Source of the DNA: Pilimelia terevasa | GTDB lineage: Bacteria > Actinomycetota > Actinomycetes > Mycobacteriales > Micromonosporaceae | Reading direction: 5' to 3' | Length of the DNA stretch: 64,000 nt | NCBI RefSeq assembly: GCF_014647915.1 | Contig: NZ_BMQC01000007.1 | Location: 1-64,000, forward strand | Shown: positions 44,985 to 53,003 of the stretch, in pieces | How the letters are laid out: every line of letters begins with the position of its first letter | Position numbering within the stretch: the stretch's first letter is position 1 | Notes under the pieces: model-generated | Databases searched by the model: none | Told to the model about the DNA's origin: nothing | The model's input: the letters and a program-made list of their open reading frames with translations, nothing else | Translations under genes and position numbers: made by a program

Positions 44985-46043
44985 TCAGATCTTGTCGAGC
45001 TGGGCGAGCGCCTTGGCCTTCAGCGCCTCGGGCAGGACCGCGAAGTGCACCTCGGCGGCGGCGGCGCGGCCGTCGGTCAGCAGGTACTTCACGAAGCCCT
45101 TGACGAGCTTGGCCTTCTCCGCGTCGGCGTACTTGGCCTTGACCAGCAGGAAGGTCGGCGCGGTGATCGGGTAGGCGCCGGCGCCGGCGCTGTCGAGCGG
45201 GCTGTAGCTGAGGTCGGCGGCCACCGTCGCGCCGCCGAGCGCGGCGGTGGCGCCGGCCAGCGTCGGGGCCACGAACTCGCCGGCCTTGTTCTTGACCGAG
45301 GCGAACGTCAGCTTGGTCTCGGTGGCGTCGCTGAGGTCGACGTACCCGATCGCGCCCTTGCCCTGCTGGATGAGCTGGGCGACGCCGGTGTTCTTGTTGC
45401 CCGCCTGGGTGTCGGCCGGCCACGCGACCGTGTCGCCGCTGCCGAGCTTCCACAGTGGCGAGGCCGCCGCCAGGTACTTGGTGAAGTTGCTCGTCGTACC
45501 CGAGCCGTCGGCGCGGTGCACCACCGTGATCGGGGTCGCCGGCAGCGTGACGCCCGCGTTGTCGGCGGCGATCTCCGGGGCGTTCCAGACCTTGACCGTC
45601 CGCTGGAAGATCTTGGCCAGGGTGTCCGGGCTCAGCTTGAGGGCGGCGACGCCGTCCAGGTTGTACGAGACGGTGATCGGGGCGGCGACGGTCGGGACGT
45701 ACAGGAACTCGCCGGGCTTCGGCCCCTGCCCGTCCTTGACCAGGCTGTCGGTGCCCGCGAAGTCGGTCAGGCCCTTGCCGAACTCCTCCTTGCCGGTGCC
45801 CGAGCCCACCGCGTTGTACGTGACGGTCACCTTGGGCGCGGCGTCCTTGAACGTCGCGATGACCTCCTGGTAGTACGCGTCCGGGAAGCTGGCGCCGGAG
45901 GCCTTCAGCTCGCCGGTCAGGTCGCCGTAGCCCCCCGTGGCCGCGTCGCCCTTGGCGCTGTCGCCGTTCGCGCAACCGGTCAGGGCCAGCGCGGCAAGCG
46001 CGACGCCGGCCAGGCCGGCGCGGTAGCGCGTGTTGCGGTTCAC
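44985..46043 (-). CDS. pstS: Phosphate-binding lipoprotein PstS
   Basis: 352 aa from the GTG at 46043. A lipoprotein signal ends LALTGC (Cys24). Substrate-binding motifs are GASFPDAYYQEVIATF, VTVTYNAVGSGTGKEEFGKG (phosphate loop), FAGTDS and VVHRADGSGTTSNFTKYL. The protein captures phosphate outside the membrane and delivers it to PstCA. Pho-box-like repeats lie ~90 and ~145 bp upstream. Confidence 0.97.
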   Translation of the reverse strand: MNRNTRYRAGLAGVALAALALTGCANGDSAKGDAATGGYGDLTGELKASGASFPDAYYQEVIATFKDAAPKVTVTYNAVGSGTGKEEFGKGLTDFAGTDSLVKDGQGPKPGEFLYVPTVAAPITVSYNLDGVAALKLSPDTLAKIFQRTVKVWNAPEIAADNAGVTLPATPITVVHRADGSGTTSNFTKYLAAASPLWKLGSGDTVAWPADTQAGNKNTGVAQLIQQGKGAIGYVDLSDATETKLTFASVKNKAGEFVAPTLAGATAALGGATVAADLSYSPLDSAGAGAYPITAPTFLLVKAKYADAEKAKLVKGFVKYLLTDGRAAAAEVHFAVLPEALKAKALAQLDKI

Positions 46044-46099
46044 CTCGGTGTGCCTCTCTGTCAGGGAGAACCAGCGTGTTCACTGGCCCATCGAGAGCG

Positions 46100-46105
46100 A
46101 ACGTA
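46100..46105 (-). promoter_or_regulatory. Possible -10 box of pstS
   Basis: TACGTT on the minus strand, about 28 bp downstream of the nearer Pho-box-like pair. It gives a leader of ~50 nt before the pstS GTG. Confidence 0.4.
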
Positions 46106-46132
46106 GGGGCGCGAGATGGCCGGCGAAGCCGT

Positions 46133-46154
46133 CGAGAATGAACTGGCGGTTAAC
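46133..46154 (-). promoter_or_regulatory. Pho-box-like direct repeat upstream of pstS
   Basis: Read on the minus strand: GTTAACCGCCA then GTTCATTCTCG, two adjoining 11-mers of the PhoP direct-repeat type. They lie ~90 bp before pstS, just upstream of where a -35 element would fall for the TACGTT box. A related GTTCGCTCTCG is found at 46092-46102. Confidence 0.6.
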
Positions 46155-46187
46155 AGCCGAAACCGTGTGTGTTGCCTGGTCACGAGG

Positions 46188-46209
46188 CGTATGTGTCCGT
46201 TACGTGAAC
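46188..46209 (-). promoter_or_regulatory. Second Pho-box-like pair upstream of pstS
   Basis: Minus strand: GTTCACGTAAC followed by GGACACATACG, adjoining 11-mers; the first is a good match, the second degenerate. It lies ~145 bp before pstS and could be a distal PhoP site. Confidence 0.45.
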
Positions 46210-46331
46210 CGATTCCCGACATCATTGTCAACGGGTAAATCGGTCATCCACCACGTCGGTGCGGTGAAGGGAACGCCACTGATCGGCGAATGGTTACGGC
46301 ACGCGCGGACGTAATAGGGAAAAGGCGTCGG

Positions 46332-46354
46332 GCGGACCCCGAAAGCGGGTCCGC
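46332..46354 (-). terminator. Hairpin between mshD and pstS
   Basis: GCGGACCC and GGGTCCGC form an 8-bp perfect stem with a 7-nt loop. On the minus strand CCGACGCCTTTT follows, a weak T-run. It could end transcripts coming from glnR-mshD before the pstS promoter. Confidence 0.5.
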
Positions 46355-46666
46355 GCGACGCCGTGCGGCGGGTGCGCGGGGTGCCGGCCGGCGGCGGGCG
46401 GCCGAGTGCGGCCGGGGAGCGGTCCGTGTCAGGCCGCTCCCCGGCCGCTGGTGGCACGCGAACCGGCGTGCGGCTGACACCTCCGTCGTCGCGGCCGCCG
46501 GGACCTGGCGGCGGGTGAACGGGCGCCCGGCCCGCGGGTTGACCATCCGGGACCAGGTATCACCAGGTTAGGCAAATAACAGCAAATCGGACAGTCGGCG
46601 GATCGTGCACCGATCCACGCCGGCCAGCGCCGACGCCCCGCCACGCGGACTAATCCCTGCGGGCAC

Positions 46667-46698
46667 CGCGAAACCGTGCGGCGCGCGAAACCGTGCGG
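46667..46698. repeat. 15-bp direct repeat after mshD
   Basis: CGCGAAACCGTGCGG is present at 46667-46681 and 46684-46698, 17 bp apart. It lies 30 to 60 bp downstream of the mshD stop. Function unknown. Confidence 0.6.
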
Positions 46699-46727
46699 GC
46701 ACCCCGGATCCGCCCAGGGGAGCGGCG

Positions 46728-47618
46728 TCAGCGGCGGTACTGCACGTCGGTCGTGTGCCGCGCGAAGCCCAGCCGCGCGTACAGCGCCGTCGCCGCCCCG
46801 TTGGACTCGTCCACATAGAGCATCACCTGCGCGACCCCGCGCCCGCGCAGGTGGCGCAGGCCCGCCAGGGTCAGCGCCCGCCCCAGGCCCCGGCCGTGGC
46901 CCGCCGGGTCGACGCCCAGCACGTACACCTCGCCCAGCGGCGGCGCGCCCGCCCGGGTGTGCACCTTGGTCCAGTGGAAGCCCAGCAGCGCCCCGTCGGC
47001 CACCCGCTCGGCCAGCAGCAGGCCGGCCGGGTCGAACCACGGCTCGGCGCGGCGGCGCAGCAGGTCGGCGGCCGTCCAGCGGCCCTGCTCCGGGTGGTCG
47101 GCGAAGGCCCGCGCGTTCAGCCGCAGCCACGCCTCGTCGTCGGCGTCCGGCCGGAACGCGCGCAGCCGCACCCCGTCGGCCCAGCGCGGCGCCTCGACGT
47201 CGTCGGACAGCGGCCGGCGCATCTGCCACAGCTCCCGCACCCGGGCGAAGCCCAGGCGCAGGGCCAGCGCGCTCGCCGCCGGGTGGTCGCCGTGCGCCCA
47301 CACGGCCAGCCGCGGCCCGGCGTCCCCGCCGGATGCCGCGAGCGCCGCCTCGGCCAGCCCCCGGCCGATGCCGCGGCGCCGCCAGGCCGGGTGTACCACC
47401 CACTCCGCGCCCCCGCCGGCCAGGTGGGCGTACCCGACCAGGTCGGCGCCGGACCGGGCCACCAGGTGGGCGCCGTCGCCGTGGCGCAGCGCGAGGAGCG
47501 TCGCCTCGCTCAGCGGGGCCACCCCGTCGGCGGTGTCGGCGGCCTCGGCCAGCGCGGTGACGGCGGCGACGAGGTCGGGTGCGGGGCGGTCGGCGGGCTC
47601 GACGGCGAAGGCGCTCAC
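46728..47618 (-). CDS. mshD: Mycothiol synthase (acetyl-CoA:Cys-GlcN-Ins acetyltransferase)
   Basis: 296 aa from the GTG at 47618, 6 nt after TACGGT on the minus strand. Two tandem GNAT domains: the first has EWVVHPAWRRRGIGRGLAEA, the second VYVLGVDPAGHGRGLGRALTL, followed by VMLYVDESNGAATALYARLGF. This double-GNAT pattern and the neighbour glnR identify MshD, which makes the last step of mycothiol synthesis. It starts 22 bp after the glnR stop, so the two are co-transcribed. Confidence 0.94.
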   Translation of the reverse strand: MSAFAVEPADRPAPDLVAAVTALAEAADTADGVAPLSEATLLALRHGDGAHLVARSGADLVGYAHLAGGGAEWVVHPAWRRRGIGRGLAEAALAASGGDAGPRLAVWAHGDHPAASALALRLGFARVRELWQMRRPLSDDVEAPRWADGVRLRAFRPDADDEAWLRLNARAFADHPEQGRWTAADLLRRRAEPWFDPAGLLLAERVADGALLGFHWTKVHTRAGAPPLGEVYVLGVDPAGHGRGLGRALTLAGLRHLRGRGVAQVMLYVDESNGAATALYARLGFARHTTDVQYRR

Positions 47619-47640
47619 CCCGACACCGTAGCGCCCGCGC

Positions 47641-48348
47641 TCAGGCCCGGGCCGGCTCGCCGTCGGCGAGGGCCCGCGGCGGCGGGGTGACGAACTTGTA
47701 CCCGACCTGCCGGACCGTCCCGATCATCGACTCGTACTCCGGCCCGAGCTTGGCGCGCAGCCGCCGCACGTGCACGTCCACCGTCCGGGTACCGCCGAAG
47801 TAGTCGTACCCCCACACCTCGCGCAGCAACTGCTCCCGCCCGAACACCCGGCCCGGGTGCTGGGCGAGGAACCGCAGCAGCTCGAACTCCTTGTACGTCA
47901 GGTCCAGCGGGCGCCCCCGCAGCCGGGCGGCGTACGTCTGCGGGTCGATGGTCAGCTCGCCCGCCCGCACCGCCGCGTCTTCGGCGCCGGGGCCGGCGAC
48001 CTCCTCGCCGCGGCCGGCGGCCAGCCGCAGCCGCGCCTCCACCTCGGCGGGACCCGCCCCGGCGACCAGCACGTCGTCGACGCCCCAGTCGGCCTGGACG
48101 ACGGCCAGCCCGGCCTCGTCGAACACCGCCACCAGCGGCGCGGCCAGCCCGGTGCTGCGCAGCATCCGGCAGGTCGCCCGGGCCTCGGCCAGGTCCGCGC
48201 GGGCATCGAGGAGGATGACGTCGGCGTCCGGGTCGGCCAGCAGCGCCCGCACGTCGCGGGCGGCGGTGCGGACCCGGTGCGCCAGCAGATCCAGGGCCGG
48301 CAGCACGGCGGCGCCGTCGACCGCCGCCGTCAGGACCAGCAGCCGCAC
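47641..48348 (-). CDS. glnR: Nitrogen-response regulator GlnR (atypical OmpR family)
   Basis: 235 aa from the GTG at 48348 with GGAGGTGG upstream. The N-terminal receiver-like domain keeps an Asp in [11 protein letters not shown] but lacks the usual acidic pocket; the segment [13 protein letters not shown] is typical of GlnR. The C-terminal winged helix is [15 protein letters not shown]...[24 protein letters not shown]. GlnR governs ammonium assimilation genes and is orphan, without a sensor kinase. Neighbours mshD and pst match the conserved actinobacterial locus (compare Rv0818-Rv0820). Confidence 0.92.
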   Translation of the reverse strand: MRLLVLTAAVDGAAVLPALDLLAHRVRTAARDVRALLADPDADVILLDARADLAEARATCRMLRSTGLAAPLVAVFDEAGLAVVQADWGVDDVLVAGAGPAEVEARLRLAAGRGEEVAGPGAEDAAVRAGELTIDPQTYAARLRGRPLDLTYKEFELLRFLAQHPGRVFGREQLLREVWGYDYFGGTRTVDVHVRRLRAKLGPEYESMIGTVRQVGYKFVTPPPRALADGEPARA

Positions 48349-48454
48349 CCGTCACCACCTCCGTCTCCCGCGCCGGTGGCCGGAAGCTCAGACGTCGAGA
48401 ATAGCCGCCGCGCCGCTACCGGCCCGCCGCCGCGCGTCTGGCACCATCGACGGT

Positions 48455-49474
48455 GTGACCCCCCCGAGAAGTGGCGACGCCGACGCAGATCCCTGGACCG
48501 AGGACGACAGCGGACGGGCCGGCGCGCCCGGCGGCGGGGCCGGCCGGGGCGGCGCCGCGGAGGATCCGCGGGTGACGGCCGAGGCCGCCCGGGTCGAGGC
48601 CGCGCAGCAGGCGCGGACCGCCGAGGCGGTGCCGGTGGACCGGGCGCTGTCGGTCTCGGTGGCCGGGTTCGCCGCCCTGCTCGCGGTCGGGCTCGTGCTC
48701 GGCGCCCAGGGGATCGGGCTCGGTGCCGGGCGGCTGCCGTACGTGGCGGTCATCCTCGGCGTCCAGCTTCTGTTCATCCTGGCCTCGACGATGGCGATGC
48801 GGCCGCCGGCGATGCCCGCCGTGGCGGGCGTCTCGGTGCTCGTGGCGCTGGGCGCCGACCTGGCCGCCGTCCTGCCCGACGAGGCGTCGCTGGCCAAGCT
48901 GGGCCTGGTGGCGGCGGCGGGCTTCGGGCTGTCGGTCCTCGCCCAGCTCCTGCGGCCCAGCGACCGGGAGCGGGTCACCGAGTCCCTCGGCGCCACGCTG
49001 ATGATCGTCATCGGCGTCGTGGCGTTCGCCACGCTCGTGGTGCTCACCCGCAAGCCCGGCGGCACCCAGACCCTCACGCTGTGCCTCACCGCGGCGGGCG
49101 TCGCGCTGGTCGTGGCGCGCCTGGTCGACCCGGTCTCCGCGTCGCCGCGGCTGGCCCCGCAGGTGCCGCGCGGCGCGCTCGGCGTCGTGCTCGGGGCCAT
49201 GCTCGGTACCGCGGCCGGCGCCGTGCTCGGCAGCAGCCTGGTGGCGCCCTTCACCCCGACCAACGGCGCGGTGCTCGGGCTGCTGTGCGCCTGCGCGGCG
49301 GTCCTCACCGACCTGGGCGCCAACTATGCCGAGGCGGGCCGGCTGATGGCCGGGGACCCGCCGACGTTCTGGATCGCCCGGCACATGCAGGGGCCGATCG
49401 CCGGGCTCGCCCTGGCCGCTCCGGTGGCGTACGTGGGGAACGTCCTGTTCCTGGTCCCGTTCGGGGGAGTGTAG
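48455..49474 (+). CDS. Conserved actinobacterial membrane protein
   Basis: 339 aa from the GTG at 48455, 7 nt after CACCAT. An acidic, Gly-rich ~65-residue N-terminus precedes eight or so transmembrane segments. The C-terminal part has conserved-looking NGAVLGLLCACAAVLTDLGANYAEAGR and ends in FLVPFGGV. No named family is recognised. Divergent from glnR, with 106 bp between starts. Function unknown. Confidence 0.75.
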   Translation: MTPPRSGDADADPWTEDDSGRAGAPGGGAGRGGAAEDPRVTAEAARVEAAQQARTAEAVPVDRALSVSVAGFAALLAVGLVLGAQGIGLGAGRLPYVAVILGVQLLFILASTMAMRPPAMPAVAGVSVLVALGADLAAVLPDEASLAKLGLVAAAGFGLSVLAQLLRPSDRERVTESLGATLMIVIGVVAFATLVVLTRKPGGTQTLTLCLTAAGVALVVARLVDPVSASPRLAPQVPRGALGVVLGAMLGTAAGAVLGSSLVAPFTPTNGAVLGLLCACAAVLTDLGANYAEAGRLMAGDPPTFWIARHMQGPIAGLALAAPVAYVGNVLFLVPFGGV

Positions 49475-49506
49475 GACGGCCACCGACTTCGATATGCTGC
49501 GCGGCG

Positions 49507-50283
49507 ATGTCTGACTGGAACCCGCCCCCGCGCCCCGGCCGGAAGCGCCGCCGGGGCGGCAAGCTCCTCGTCGTCCTGCTGCTGCTGGGCGGCTCCCTGA
49601 TCGGCCTGGACCGGTTCGGGGTGATGGTCGCCGAGGAGCAGATCGGCAAGACCGTCCACGACCAGCTCGTCGCGCGCGAGGTCGCCGCCACCGACCCCGA
49701 CGTGGACGTGCGCGGCTTCCCGTTCCTGTGGCAGGCCGTCACCGGGGACTACCGGCGGGTGGACATCCTGCTCTCCGACGTGCAGGCCCAGGGCGGCGGC
49801 GGCGCCGACGGGCAGCGGGTCCGGCTGTCCCAGGTCCGGGTGCGCGCCGAGAACGTGCGGGCCACCCTGGCCGACGTGCTCAACGGCGGGAACATCGTCG
49901 CCCGCCGCCTGACCGGCACCGCCACCCTCGACTACGCCAGCGTCCAGACGCTCGCCCGCCAGCCCGGGCTGCAGCTCTCGGAGGCCGACGGGCGGCTGCG
50001 CGCGCGGCTGCCGGTGACCCTGCTCGGCCGCCAGTTCACCGTCGTCGGCGTCGGCCGGGTCGAGCCCGCGCAGAACGTGGTCCGGCTGCGCTTCGACGAA
50101 CTCGACGCCGAGGGCGCCGACGTGCCCGAACAGATCCGCCGGACCCTGAGCCGGTACGGCGAGCAGATGGCCGTCGACATCCCGCTGCCGCCGCTGCCGT
50201 TCCCGCTGACGATCGCGCGCGTCGACCCCGGCCCCGCGGGCCTGACGGTGACGGGTACGGCGGCCGACGTCCCCCTGCGCTGA
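49507..50283 (+). CDS. DUF2993 (LmeA-like) lipid-binding protein
   Basis: 258 aa; a TATGCT box ends 8 nt before the ATG. A basic N-terminus and one membrane helix (LLVVLLLLGGSLIGLD) anchor an exterior domain with the DUF2993 pattern: VDVRGFPFLWQAVTGDYRRVDILLSDV, LDYASVQTLA, RLRARLPVTLLGRQFTV, and PLPPLPFPLTI. Mycobacterial LmeA binds phospholipids and helps build mannan. A similar envelope role is inferred. Confidence 0.85.
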   Translation: MSDWNPPPRPGRKRRRGGKLLVVLLLLGGSLIGLDRFGVMVAEEQIGKTVHDQLVAREVAATDPDVDVRGFPFLWQAVTGDYRRVDILLSDVQAQGGGGADGQRVRLSQVRVRAENVRATLADVLNGGNIVARRLTGTATLDYASVQTLARQPGLQLSEADGRLRARLPVTLLGRQFTVVGVGRVEPAQNVVRLRFDELDAEGADVPEQIRRTLSRYGEQMAVDIPLPPLPFPLTIARVDPGPAGLTVTGTAADVPLR

Positions 50284-50308
50284 CCTGCGCGCCCACTACG
50301 ATGGCCCG

Positions 50309-50821
50309 ATGACCGAGGGCGGCCCGCGGGCTCCGCGCCGATCCCGGCGCGCCGTGCTGGCCGCCGCCGTCGCGGCGTGGGCGCTGCTGCTCGGCTGGCT
50401 CGGGTACCGGTCGGCGCGGGAGGACCCGCCGACCGCCCGGGAGCAGCGCACCGCCGAGGCGGCGGCCCCGGTCGTCGACGGCGCCGCCGCCGAGATCGCC
50501 CGCGCCGCGGCGCGGCTGGCCGCGACCGTCGCGCCGGCCGCCGACCGCCGCGAACCGTGCGAGATCACGCCGCTGCGCCCAGGCGACGAGGTGAGCAGGA
50601 CGCTGGTCGTGACCTCGCCCGCCGCGGACGGGCCGGCGCTGCTGCGGGCGCTGGCCGCGGAGCTGCCCGGCGCCTACGGCGTGACCGTGTACAGCCGCGA
50701 CGGCGTGGCCCGCCGGTTCACCGCCGACGCGGGCGAGTTCGTCGCCGTGCGCGCCGACGCCGGCCCGCGGGCGCTGTCGGTCACCATCGCCACGGGCTGC
50801 CGCCCGCGCGCCGGCCGGTAG
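50309..50821 (+). CDS. Membrane-anchored protein of unknown function
   Basis: 170 aa; TACGAT (50297-50302) ends 6 nt before the ATG. A basic start leads to one transmembrane helix (AVLAAAVAAWALLLGWLGY), a helical Ala-rich region, and a C-terminal alpha/beta domain with two Cys (REPCEIT, ATGCRP) that may form a disulfide outside the cell. No family is recognised. Confidence 0.7.
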   Translation: MTEGGPRAPRRSRRAVLAAAVAAWALLLGWLGYRSAREDPPTAREQRTAEAAAPVVDGAAAEIARAAARLAATVAPAADRREPCEITPLRPGDEVSRTLVVTSPAADGPALLRALAAELPGAYGVTVYSRDGVARRFTADAGEFVAVRADAGPRALSVTIATGCRPRAGR

Positions 50822-50826
50822 GACCC

Positions 50827-50849
50827 GGCCCCCGGCGGTCGCGGGGGCC
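50827..50849. terminator. Bidirectional hairpin before DsrE gene end
   Basis: GGCCCCC (50827-50833) and GGGGGCC (50843-50849) pair perfectly around a 9-nt loop, in the 31-bp gap between two convergent stops. Confidence 0.65.
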
Positions 50850-50852
50850 CCG

Positions 50853-51215
50853 TCAGTACACGAGGGCCTGGACGCCGTCGGCCAGGCACTCCTCGACGAA
50901 CACCGCCGCGCCCGCGATCCGCACACCGGGCAGCAGGTCCGCCCCGGTCAGGTCGCGGCGGGCGGCGCACTGGGTGCACACGGTGACCTGGCCGGACCCC
51001 AGGACCGCGGCCAGCAGCTCGGCCAGCGGCGCGGAGTGCGGCAGGTCGAACTCCGCGGCCCGGCCCGGTACCGCGAGCCACGAGGACTCGCCGGTGAGCC
51101 AGAGCGAGACGGCGACGCCGGCCGCGGCCGCGGTCGCCGCGACGGTGAACGCCTGCGCGCACCGCTCCGGTGCGTCGGTACCCGAGGTTGCCTTCACGAC
51201 CAGTGTGGAAGCCAT
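50853..51215 (-). CDS. DsrE-family protein
   Basis: 120 aa; the ATG is 6 nt after TAGGCT on the minus strand. It has the DsrE/DsrF-like alpha/beta fold: VVKATSGTDAPERCAQAFTVAATAAAAGVAVSLWLTGE, then VTVCTQCAARRDL with a CxxC pair, and an IAGAAVFVEECL end. Relatives relay sulfur in cysteine persulfides. The CxxC supports thiol chemistry, the partner is unknown. Confidence 0.85.
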   Translation of the reverse strand: MASTLVVKATSGTDAPERCAQAFTVAATAAAAGVAVSLWLTGESSWLAVPGRAAEFDLPHSAPLAELLAAVLGSGQVTVCTQCAARRDLTGADLLPGVRIAGAAVFVEECLADGVQALVY

Positions 51216-51281
51216 GCCGACAGCCTAGGATCGGGGGCGCGGTGCGGCGGCGACGGGTGGGCCGCCGACGAGGGGGGCGGC

Positions 51282-51383
51282 ATGGTCACCGAGATCGGCT
51301 TCGTCAGCCTGCTCGTCGCGGCGTTCGGGGCGCTCGCCGGCGGGCTGGGGTACCTCGTGGTGCGGCTGGTCCGCCAGCGGTAG
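51282..51383 (+). CDS. 33-residue single-pass membrane microprotein
   Basis: The ATG at 51282 follows GAGGGGGG. The peptide is one transmembrane helix (FVSLLVAAFGALAGGLGYLVV) with an acidic start (MVTEI) and a basic end (RLVRQR), giving positive-inside topology. It lies between the DsrE gene (divergent) and the nitrobindin gene. The coding look is good for its size, but function is unknown. Confidence 0.55.
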   Translation: MVTEIGFVSLLVAAFGALAGGLGYLVVRLVRQR

Positions 51384-51390
51384 GGCCGCG

Positions 51391-51409
51391 GCGGCCCCGC
51401 GGGGGCCGC
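51391..51409 (+). other. Hairpin just before the nitrobindin gene
   Basis: GCGGCCCC (51391-51398), loop GCG, GGGGCCGC (51402-51409). It starts 8 bp after the microprotein stop and ends just before the TATCCT -10-like box (51412-51417), so it probably terminates the microprotein transcript. Confidence 0.55.
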
Positions 51410-51423
51410 AGTATCCTCGCCGG

Positions 51424-52011
51424 GTGAGCGAGAACCCGATGCAGCCGCCGTGGCTGAACGCCCCGCCGGTCGACCCGTACCCGTTCGAGGAGACCTACGA
51501 CCTGCGCACGGGGCCGGACCTGCACCCGTCGCTGCTCGGCCTCCTGCCGTACGTCGGGCTGTGGCGCGGGCGCGGCCGGGGCGGGTACCCGGGCATCGAG
51601 GACTTCGACTACGCCCAGGAGATCAGGGTCACGCACGACGGGCGTCCGTTCCTGTCCTACGAGTCGCGCGCGTGGATCCTCGACGACGCCTCGCGGCCGG
51701 TCCGGCCGGCGTACCGCGAGGTCGGCTGGTGGCGCCCGGTGATCGTGGACGACCGGGCCACCGACGAGGTCGAGGCGCTGCTGACCGCGCCGACCGGGGT
51801 CATGGAGCTGTACGTCGGCCGGCTCGACGGCGTGAAGCTGGAGCTGGCCACCGACGTGGTGATCCGCACGGTGACGGCGAAGGAGGTCACGGCGGGGCAG
51901 CGGCTGTTCGGCATCGTCGAGGGCGCCCTGCTGTACGCCCAGGAGATGGCCGCGCAGGGGCACCCGCTGAGCCCGCACCTGTCGGCGCGCCTGGTCCGCG
52001 TCGGCGGCTGA
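51424..52011 (+). CDS. Nitrobindin-like (FABP/THAP4 family) heme-binding protein
   Basis: 195 aa; TATCCT ends exactly 6 nt before the GTG at 51424. It has the beta-barrel family motif LWRGRGRGGYPGIEDFDYAQEI (GxWxGxGxGxYP) and a GWWRPV strand. In relatives a conserved His near the C-terminus (here in the QGHPLSPHLSARL region) binds heme iron, and the barrel handles nitric oxide or peroxynitrite. The M. tuberculosis ortholog is Rv0813c, in the same gene neighbourhood. Confidence 0.88.
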   Translation: MSENPMQPPWLNAPPVDPYPFEETYDLRTGPDLHPSLLGLLPYVGLWRGRGRGGYPGIEDFDYAQEIRVTHDGRPFLSYESRAWILDDASRPVRPAYREVGWWRPVIVDDRATDEVEALLTAPTGVMELYVGRLDGVKLELATDVVIRTVTAKEVTAGQRLFGIVEGALLYAQEMAAQGHPLSPHLSARLVRVGG

Positions 52012-52056
52012 CCGCCCCCGCGCGCCGGGACCGCCCGCCCACGCCGGACGGCCGCG

Positions 52057-52914
52057 TCAGGGGGCCGGGAAGCCCAGCAGGTCCCGCAGCGCCGCGGTGT
52101 GCCGGGAGGCCGGCAGCGCCGCGCCGTCCAGCGCGCGGACCTCGGCCAGGCCGCGCACCGAGGACGCCAGCCACACCCCGTCGGCGGCCGCGAGCGCGGC
52201 CGGCCGCACCATCCGCTCGGCGGCCGCGAACCCCGCCCCCGCCGCGTGGTCGAGCAGGTACCGGGCCGTGCAGCCGGGCAGCACGCCGGTGTCCGCGGCC
52301 GGCACGGTGCACAGCGCACCGCCGTCGGCCCAGACCAGCGTCGAGGTCGGCCCCTCCAGGGCGTACCCGTCGGCCGACACCCACAGCACGTCGTCGACCC
52401 CGCGGCCGGCGGCCCAGCGCAGGGTCGCCATGTTCGTCGCGTACGACAGGCTCTTGACCCCGCCGAGCAGCCACGGCGCGTCGCCCCGGGCCGCCGCGGC
52501 CACGCCGAGCGAGGCGGTCGCCACGGCCAGCCCGGCCCGCCGGGCCGCCCGTACCGCGTCGGCGACGGCGCTGACCAGCGCGTACGTCGTGGGCGGCCCG
52601 CCGGTCTCCGGCCCGCGCGTACAGACCAGGCGCAGCGCGCCCTCCACGTCCGCCGGCCAGGCCGCGCACGCCTGCGCCGCGAGGCGGGCCAGCGCGGCGG
52701 CCGCCGGCAGCGGCAGCTCCAGCCGCGCCGCGGACCGCGCCATCCGGGCCAGGTGGGCCTCGACCAGCCACGGCGCGCCCGCGCGGACGTGCATCGTCTC
52801 GAACACCCCGTCGCCGCGCAGCGCGCCGAGGTCGTCCGCCCGCAGCAGGGGCGCCTCGGCGGGCACCACCCCGCGACCCAGTACCGCCACCACCCGCCGC
52901 GCCCGCTCCGCCAT
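52057..52914 (-). CDS. pabC: Aminodeoxychorismate lyase / class IV aminotransferase
   Basis: 285 aa; the ATG is 6 nt after TACGCT on the minus strand. PLP fold-type IV: GDGVFETMHVR, the PLP-binding Lys in GVKSLSYATNMATLRWA, the substrate segment EGPTSTLVWADGG and TGVLPGCTARYLL. In this actinobacterial locus (compare Rv0812) the enzyme makes p-aminobenzoate for folate. A branched-chain-type aminotransferase is the alternative. Divergent from ygfZ. Confidence 0.85.
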   Translation of the reverse strand: MAERARRVVAVLGRGVVPAEAPLLRADDLGALRGDGVFETMHVRAGAPWLVEAHLARMARSAARLELPLPAAAALARLAAQACAAWPADVEGALRLVCTRGPETGGPPTTYALVSAVADAVRAARRAGLAVATASLGVAAAARGDAPWLLGGVKSLSYATNMATLRWAAGRGVDDVLWVSADGYALEGPTSTLVWADGGALCTVPAADTGVLPGCTARYLLDHAAGAGFAAAERMVRPAALAAADGVWLASSVRGLAEVRALDGAALPASRHTAALRDLLGFPAP

Positions 52915-53003
52915 GCGCGCAGCGTAACCACCGCCACCCGCGCCCCGGACGCCGCCGCCCGCGCCGCGGCCTACGATGGGCGCAGCGGCGGCGAGGAGGC
53001 TAC

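Larger units (their letters stand above)
46210..46727. other. Long intergenic region between mshD and pstS
   Basis: No gene is supported. Besides the hairpin at 46332-46354, there is a smaller hairpin GGATCG-TGCAC-CGATCC (46600-46616). There are also two copies of CGCGAAACCGTGCGG (46667-46681 and 46684-46698) soon after the mshD stop. The stretch 46555-46590 is AT-richer than its surroundings. Confidence 0.45.

Noticed and set aside
46078..46088. GTTCACTGGCC on the plus strand as a Pho box
   Set aside because: It faces away from pstS, has no adjoining repeat and no rightward gene follows.
46683..46690. GCGCGAAA near mshD as another DeoR operator
   Set aside because: One half-site without a partner is expected by chance in DNA of this composition.
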